Positions 5,483 to 8,542 of a stretch of DNA of 8,542 nt are shown piece after piece (position 1 is the stretch's first letter; every line of letters begins with the position of its first letter). This DNA comes from an uncultured Macromonas sp. GTDB taxonomy: Bacteria; Pseudomonadota; Gammaproteobacteria; Burkholderiales; Burkholderiaceae. The notes under the pieces are model-generated. The model saw nothing but the letters and a program-made list of their open reading frames with translations, did not search any database and was not told the DNA's origin. Both the position numbers and the translations under genes were made by a program. Location of the stretch: assembly GCA_946481585.1 (NCBI GenBank), contig CAMLOF010000123.1, positions 1 to 8,542 on the forward strand, given 5' to 3'.

Positions 5483-6889
5483 ATGTCTTCTTTCCCCGTG
5501 GATGTGGTGGTGATGGCCGCTGGCAAGGGCACACGCATGAAAAGCAAGTTGCCCAAGGTGCTGCACCGCCTGGGCGGCCGGGCGCTGGCCGCGCACGTGA
5601 TCGACTGCGCGGCGCGCGTGGGGGCGCGGCAGGCGGTGGTCATCACCGGCCATGGCGCCGAGGTGGTGGAGGCCGCGCTGCAACCGCTGGCCACAGAAGC
5701 GCTGCGTCTGCAGTTCGTGCGCCAGGAGCCCCAGTTGGGCACCGGCCACGCCGTGCAGCAGGCCGTGCCCGTGCTGGCGGACGACGGCGTGACCCTGGTG
5801 CTTTCCGGCGACGTGCCGCTGACCCGGCCCGAGACGCTGCAGGCCCTGATCGCGCTGTGCGAAGGCAACCACCTCGCGCTGCTCACCCTGGACATGCCCG
5901 ACCCCACCGGCTATGGCCGCATCGTGCGCGACGCTGGTGGCGGCGTGCGCGCCATCGTGGAGCACAAGGATGCCAGCGACGAACAGCGCCGCATCACCGA
6001 GATCTACAGCGGCATCATGGCCGTGCCCACGCGCCTGCTGCGCGGCTGGCTGGCCCGGTTGGACAACCGCAATGCCCAGGCCGAGTACTACCTGACCGAC
6101 GTGGTGAAGTTTGCCGTGGCCGACGGCGTGCCCGTGCTGGCCCACCGCATTTCCGACGCCTTGCAGGTGGCGGGCGTCAACAGCCCCCTACAACTGGCCG
6201 AACTCGAGCGTGCGCTGCAGCGCCGCGTGGCCGACGAGTTGATGACCCAGGGCGTGCGCCTGGCCGACCCGGCCCGCTTCGACGTGCGCGGTACGCTCAC
6301 GTGCGCGCAGGACGTGGAGATCGACGTCAACTGCATCTTCGAGGGCCGTGTGGAGCTGGGCGAAGGCGTGCGCATTGGTGCCAACTGCGTGATCGCGAAT
6401 GCCCGCATCGAGGCAGGCGCCGTCATCCACCCCTTCACCCACATCGACGGCGAGAAGGCTGGCGTCCGCGTGGGGCCCGGCGCGCTCGTGGGGCCGTTTG
6501 CCCGTTTACGCCCGGGCGCGCAACTGGGCGCCGAGGTGCACATCGGCAATTTCGTCGAGGTGAAGAATTCCACCCTGGCCGACGGCGCCAAGGCCAACCA
6601 CCTGGCATACCTGGGCGACGCCACGGTGGGCGCGCGCGTCAACTACGGCGCGGGCAGCATCACCGCCAACTACGACGGTGCCAACAAGCACCGCACGGTG
6701 ATTGAAGACGACGTGCACGTGGGCAGCAATTGCGTGCTGGTGGCTCCGGTCACCATTGGCGCTGGCGGCACAGTGGGTGGCGGCTCCACCATCACCAAGA
6801 GCACGCCGCCGGGCGCGCTCAGCGTGGCGCGGGGCAAGCAGGTCAGCATTCCCAATTGGGAGCGGCCCGCCAAGGCGCCGAAGGTCTAA
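5483..6889 (+). CDS. glmU: Bifunctional UDP-GlcNAc pyrophosphorylase / GlcN-1-P acetyltransferase
   Basis: A 468-aa cytoplasmic enzyme of the usual GlmU length (E. coli 456). It acetylates glucosamine-1-phosphate with acetyl-CoA, then joins the product to UTP to give UDP-GlcNAc for peptidoglycan and lipopolysaccharide. The N-terminal uridylyltransferase (~1-230) has the nucleotide motif MAAGKGTRMKSKLPKVLH (11-28), QLGTGHAVQQA (84-94) and the metal-binding GDVPL (109-113). The C-terminal left-handed beta-helix (~250-440) shows hexapeptide repeats (NCIFEGRVELGEGVRIG). The acetyltransferase block KANHLAYLGDATVG includes catalytic His373, and NYDGANKHRT follows, so both activities look intact. 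It is the only plus-strand gene between the signalling operon and the convergent SH3 gene. Together with glmS at the right edge it covers most of the aminosugar pathway (glmM is not in the window). Confidence 0.97.
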   Translation: MSSFPVDVVVMAAGKGTRMKSKLPKVLHRLGGRALAAHVIDCAARVGARQAVVITGHGAEVVEAALQPLATEALRLQFVRQEPQLGTGHAVQQAVPVLADDGVTLVLSGDVPLTRPETLQALIALCEGNHLALLTLDMPDPTGYGRIVRDAGGGVRAIVEHKDASDEQRRITEIYSGIMAVPTRLLRGWLARLDNRNAQAEYYLTDVVKFAVADGVPVLAHRISDALQVAGVNSPLQLAELERALQRRVADELMTQGVRLADPARFDVRGTLTCAQDVEIDVNCIFEGRVELGEGVRIGANCVIANARIEAGAVIHPFTHIDGEKAGVRVGPGALVGPFARLRPGAQLGAEVHIGNFVEVKNSTLADGAKANHLAYLGDATVGARVNYGAGSITANYDGANKHRTVIEDDVHVGSNCVLVAPVTIGAGGTVGGGSTITKSTPPGALSVARGKQVSIPNWERPAKAPKV

Positions 6890-6922
6890 CTGCGCCCCGC
6901 CAAAAGAGCTTTGAAAGGGGCC

Positions 6923-7378
6923 TTACCAGCCCCAGACCAGTGAGCTGGCCACCCAGGCGTTGCCGCCCTTGGGGTTTTGCACCTGCACCCATTCACCTTG
7001 GCGGCGGGTGGTGCGCAGCACATCCCCATAGCCCACGCTGCCCACCAGTGCGTGCTGGGTGCCGGGGCCCGAACGCAGGTTGGCGGCCTTTACCTTCACC
7101 ACGTGGTAGCGGGCATCAGACGTGACCCCGCGGGCAATCCAACCCTGATCACCTTCAAAGTCCTGCACGCGCAGCCAGGTGCCCTTGCGCTCCAGCACCT
7201 GCAGAGGGTAGCCACGGCTCAGCTTCCACAGCACCTCGGTGTCGGTGCCTGGGCCTGCGCGCAGGTTCACCGTCGGGCTGCGAACGCTGACGAGTTCCTG
7301 TGCCCAGCTCGGGGCCAGGGCGGTCAGGCACAAAGCGGTGGCTGCGATCAGGGTTCGGGCTGGGGCCAGCAGATGCAT
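6923..7378 (-). CDS. Exported protein with two bacterial SH3 domains
   Basis: A 151-aa protein with a signal peptide (MHLLAPARTL, then a hydrophobic core ending PSWA, cleavage likely after residue 26) and two SH3b (SH3_3) domains. Domain 1 spans ~30-84 with VNLRAGPGTDTEVLW, and domain 2 spans ~92-148 with ANLRSGPGTQHALVG. There is no catalytic domain, so the mature protein is almost entirely two SH3 modules. SH3b domains commonly bind cell-wall peptides or other envelope targets, and a periplasmic scaffold or wall-binding role is inferred. The start at 7378 is chosen because AAGGAGG lies seven bases upstream. A longer in-frame start at 7420 would lack a ribosome site and bury the signal peptide. 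It converges with glmU, leaving only 33 bp between stops, and its leader is unusually structured. Confidence 0.85.
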   Translation of the reverse strand: MHLLAPARTLIAATALCLTALAPSWAQELVSVRSPTVNLRAGPGTDTEVLWKLSRGYPLQVLERKGTWLRVQDFEGDQGWIARGVTSDARYHVVKVKAANLRSGPGTQHALVGSVGYGDVLRTTRRQGEWVQVQNPKGGNAWVASSLVWGW

Positions 7379-7385
7379 GCGAATT

Positions 7386-7392
7386 CCTCCTT
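7386..7392 (-). promoter_or_regulatory. Strong Shine-Dalgarno of the SH3-domain gene
   Basis: AAGGAGG on the minus strand is a full match to the anti-SD sequence, seven bases before ATG 7378. It settles the start codon. The 3' arm of the leader inverted repeat (7393-7400) ends directly against it. Confidence 0.85.
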
Positions 7393-7447
7393 CTTGACGC
7401 ACTGTTGCAGATGGTGTCATTCAGGCGGACCGCCTGTGAGCGTCAAG
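7393..7447 (-). promoter_or_regulatory. Nested inverted repeats in the SH3-gene leader
   Basis: On the minus strand the leader reads CTTGACGC (7447-7440), then a 15-base palindrome CAGGCGG-T-CCGCCTG (7436-7422), then GCGTCAAG (7400-7393), which is the exact complement of the first arm. This gives an 8-bp outer stem and a 6-bp inner hairpin with a GUC triloop. The outer 3' arm abuts the AAGGAGG ribosome site. It could be an RNA element setting access to the ribosome site, or the inner palindrome could be a protein operator. TTGACG within the first arm also resembles a -35 box, but no good -10 follows 17 bases later. Confidence 0.45.
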
Positions 7448-7501
7448 GTTCCCAAAATTATGCGCCCATTGCTCACATTTCTGAGCGAAACAGCAGAGAG
7501 A

Positions 7502-8023
7502 TCAACCTGCGCTGGTGCGGACTGTCGTTTCTGGCAAAGGTTGTTGGGGAGCGAACTTGGCCCGCTTGGTGCTGAAGAACGCGCGCACGTTGCGCACGTT
7601 GGCGTGTTGTGTCAGCAGACGTTGCGCCAGTGCCTGGTAACCCGGCATGTCCCGCACAGCTACCACCAGCACAAAGTCCGGCCCGGGGCTCACGCGATAG
7701 CACTGCTGCACAGCCGGGTCGGCCACGGCCAGCGCCTCAAACGCATCCAGGTGTTCCTGCCCCTGGCGGTCCAGGCTCACTTCCAGCAGGGCCGTCAGGC
7801 CGTGGCCCAAAACGCTGGCCAGCCGGTCGGGCTGCAGCAGTGCCACTTGCTTTTCAATGATGCCTGCCTCTTCCAGCCTGCGTATGCGGCGCAGGCTGGT
7901 GGCGGGGGACACACCCGCCAGCGCCGCCAGTTCGTGGTTGGGGCGGCTGGCGTCGCGTTGCAGTTCCTCCAGCAGCCGGAGGTCTATATGGTCTGTGGTG
8001 AAATCATTCATATGTGAAGGCAT
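7502..8023 (-). CDS. Lrp/AsnC-family transcriptional regulator
   Basis: A 173-aa regulator of normal family length. The N-terminal winged HTH (~12-58) reads DHIDLRLLEELQRDASRPNHELAALAGVS, then TSLRRIRRLEEAGIIEKQVALL. The C-terminal RAM/ligand domain (~70-160) has GHGLTALLEVSL, VSPGPDFVLVVAVRD and the family end pattern FFSTKRAKFAPQQPLP. Such proteins form dimers to octamers that wrap DNA and respond to amino acids. The effector is unknown. Neither ATG 8023 nor the in-frame ATG 8011 has a clear ribosome site. The shorter form (MNDFTTDHIDL) fits the family start equally well. It is divergent from glmS across 127 bp, so control of glmS, of itself or of both is a reasonable inference. A 122-bp gap separates its stop from the start of the SH3 gene on the same strand. 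Confidence 0.92.
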   Translation of the reverse strand: MPSHMNDFTTDHIDLRLLEELQRDASRPNHELAALAGVSPATSLRRIRRLEEAGIIEKQVALLQPDRLASVLGHGLTALLEVSLDRQGQEHLDAFEALAVADPAVQQCYRVSPGPDFVLVVAVRDMPGYQALAQRLLTQHANVRNVRAFFSTKRAKFAPQQPLPETTVRTSAG

Positions 8024-8150
8024 TTTGGATGATTATTGCTTCGAATGTCCATTGAGAAATATTCGTTCGTTATCGTTATAAAAATGGCCACATATTTCTT
8101 TCTGGCGGTAATAGCATCGTCCCATATTCACTTCTGACAAGGGTTGGAAC
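8024..8150. promoter_or_regulatory. AT-rich divergent control region between the Lrp-type gene and glmS
   Basis: This is the most AT-rich stretch of the window. Toward glmS it has TTGAGA (8052-8057) and TATAAA (8077-8082), with a longer than ideal 19-bp spacer, so it is a tentative promoter. Three ATATTY boxes occur at 8059, 8092 and 8124, spaced 33 and 32 bp, close to three helical turns, as expected for cooperative binding by an Lrp-type protein. CGAAT (8042-8046) and ATTCG (8061-8065) form an inverted repeat. AAGGG (8139-8143) is the glmS ribosome site. No glmS ribozyme or terminator-like hairpin is visible. Confidence 0.5.
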
Positions 8151-8542
8151 ATGTGCGGAATCGTTGGCGCGGTGTCTACGCGCAATATCGTCCCGGTGCT
8201 GGTACAGGGCCTGCAGCGGCTGGAATACCGGGGTTACGACTCCTGCGGTGTAGCCGTGCACACGGGTGCACCGGCCGACGGCGCTGCGGCAACCCCTGGG
8301 GCAGGCCTGAACCGGGCCCGCAGCACGGCCCGGGTTGCCGAGCTGCAAGCCCAGGTCAGCCACGACGGGCTGGCCGCAGGCACCGGCATTGCCCACACCC
8401 GTTGGGCCACCCATGGCGCACCAGCGGTGCACAACGCGCACCCGCACTTCAGCCACGGCCCAGGCGCGGTGGCGGGCGACCGGCCCGCGCGCGTGGCCCT
8501 GGTGCACAACGGCATCATCGAAAACCACGCCGAACTGCGGGC
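8151..8542 (+). CDS. glmS: Glutamine--fructose-6-phosphate aminotransferase (isomerizing), N-terminal part
   Basis: The first 130 codons of a gene running off the right edge. GlmS makes glucosamine-6-phosphate from fructose-6-phosphate and glutamine, the entry to UDP-GlcNAc synthesis. The visible part is the class II glutaminase domain. It begins MCGIVGAV, with Cys2 becoming the N-terminal nucleophile after Met removal, then LEYRGYDS (24-31), HTRWATHG (82-89) and VHNGIIENH (118-126), all conserved active-site blocks. Compared with E. coli GlmS the spacing is longer by about 10 residues before HTRWATHG (Ala/Gly/Pro-rich, ~38-60) and about 11 between NAHPH and VHNG (~100-115). ATG 8151 has AAGGG seven bases upstream. 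It is divergent from the Lrp-type gene. The isomerase domains are outside the window. Confidence 0.96.
   Translation, partial: MCGIVGAVSTRNIVPVLVQGLQRLEYRGYDSCGVAVHTGAPADGAAATPGAGLNRARSTARVAELQAQVSHDGLAAGTGIAHTRWATHGAPAVHNAHPHFSHGPGAVAGDRPARVALVHNGIIENHAELR

Noticed and set aside
6894..6921. Possible bidirectional terminator between glmU and the convergent SH3 gene (GCCCC...GGGGC with an inner CAAA/TTTG)
   Set aside because: The outer and inner stems are only 5 and 4 bp, separated by an internal loop, and no T tract follows on either strand.
7455..7460. CATAAT on the minus strand as a -10 box for the SH3 gene
   Set aside because: No -35-like hexamer occurs 16-18 bp upstream, so it is a lone match.
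7469..7488. Hairpin GCTCA...TGAGC downstream of the Lrp-type gene as its terminator
   Set aside because: The stem is 5 bp plus a wobble and an A-T pair, with no T tract on the minus strand side; too weak to annotate.
8024..8150. glmS ribozyme or small-RNA target in the glmS leader
   Set aside because: The leader is short and AT-rich with no ribozyme core or extended pairing; that ribozyme is known mainly from Gram-positive bacteria.

Overview
The window reads as chromosomal DNA of a high-GC betaproteobacterium, most likely Burkholderiales/Comamonadaceae (Acidovorax-like). This rests on GC-rich codon use, the character of the encoded proteins, and glmU and glmS lying about 1.3 kb apart with an SH3-domain gene and an Lrp/AsnC gene between them. 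The taxonomic call is inference from protein character and gene order, not from a marker search. Coding density is high and no stretch of 300 bases lacks a gene. I see no mobile element, CRISPR array, tRNA or rRNA.

Left edge (1-204): the last 43 codons of an M20-type zinc amidohydrolase (allantoate / N-carbamoyl-amino-acid hydrolase type), followed by a good intrinsic terminator.

Centre-left (229-5392): a tightly packed plus-strand operon. It holds a possible 16-codon leader ORF, a PAS-GGDEF diguanylate cyclase, a two-domain ChrA-type chromate transporter, a membrane sensor histidine kinase (dCache-PAS-HisKA-HATPase, DctS/DctB-like) and its NarL/FixJ-type response regulator. Every junction is a start/stop overlap: ATGA three times, then an 8-base overlap. 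The group probably acts as one sensing unit, with the kinase reading a periplasmic ligand, phosphorylating the regulator and controlling transcription. A c-di-GMP enzyme and an anion transporter are translationally coupled to it. A textbook intrinsic terminator (8-bp GC stem plus T8) lies inside the first codons of the kinase gene, just after the chrA stop. It could uncouple the cyclase/transporter half from the two-component half.

Centre-right (5393-6889): glmU, the bifunctional enzyme making UDP-GlcNAc, with its own short leader containing a nested dyad and a GATAAT box.

Right (6890-8542): two minus-strand genes, one for an exported protein with two bacterial SH3 domains and one for an Lrp/AsnC regulator. 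They are followed by the divergent start of glmS, which makes glucosamine-6-phosphate, the precursor feeding GlmM and GlmU. The Lrp-family gene and glmS share an AT-rich 127-bp divergent control region with three ATATTY boxes spaced about three helical turns apart. The leader of the SH3 gene contains a nested inverted repeat abutting a strong Shine-Dalgarno sequence.

The points most worth a second look are the internal terminator, the cyclase-transporter-kinase-regulator coupling, the insertion within the response regulator's DNA-binding helix-turn-helix, and the structured SH3 leader.
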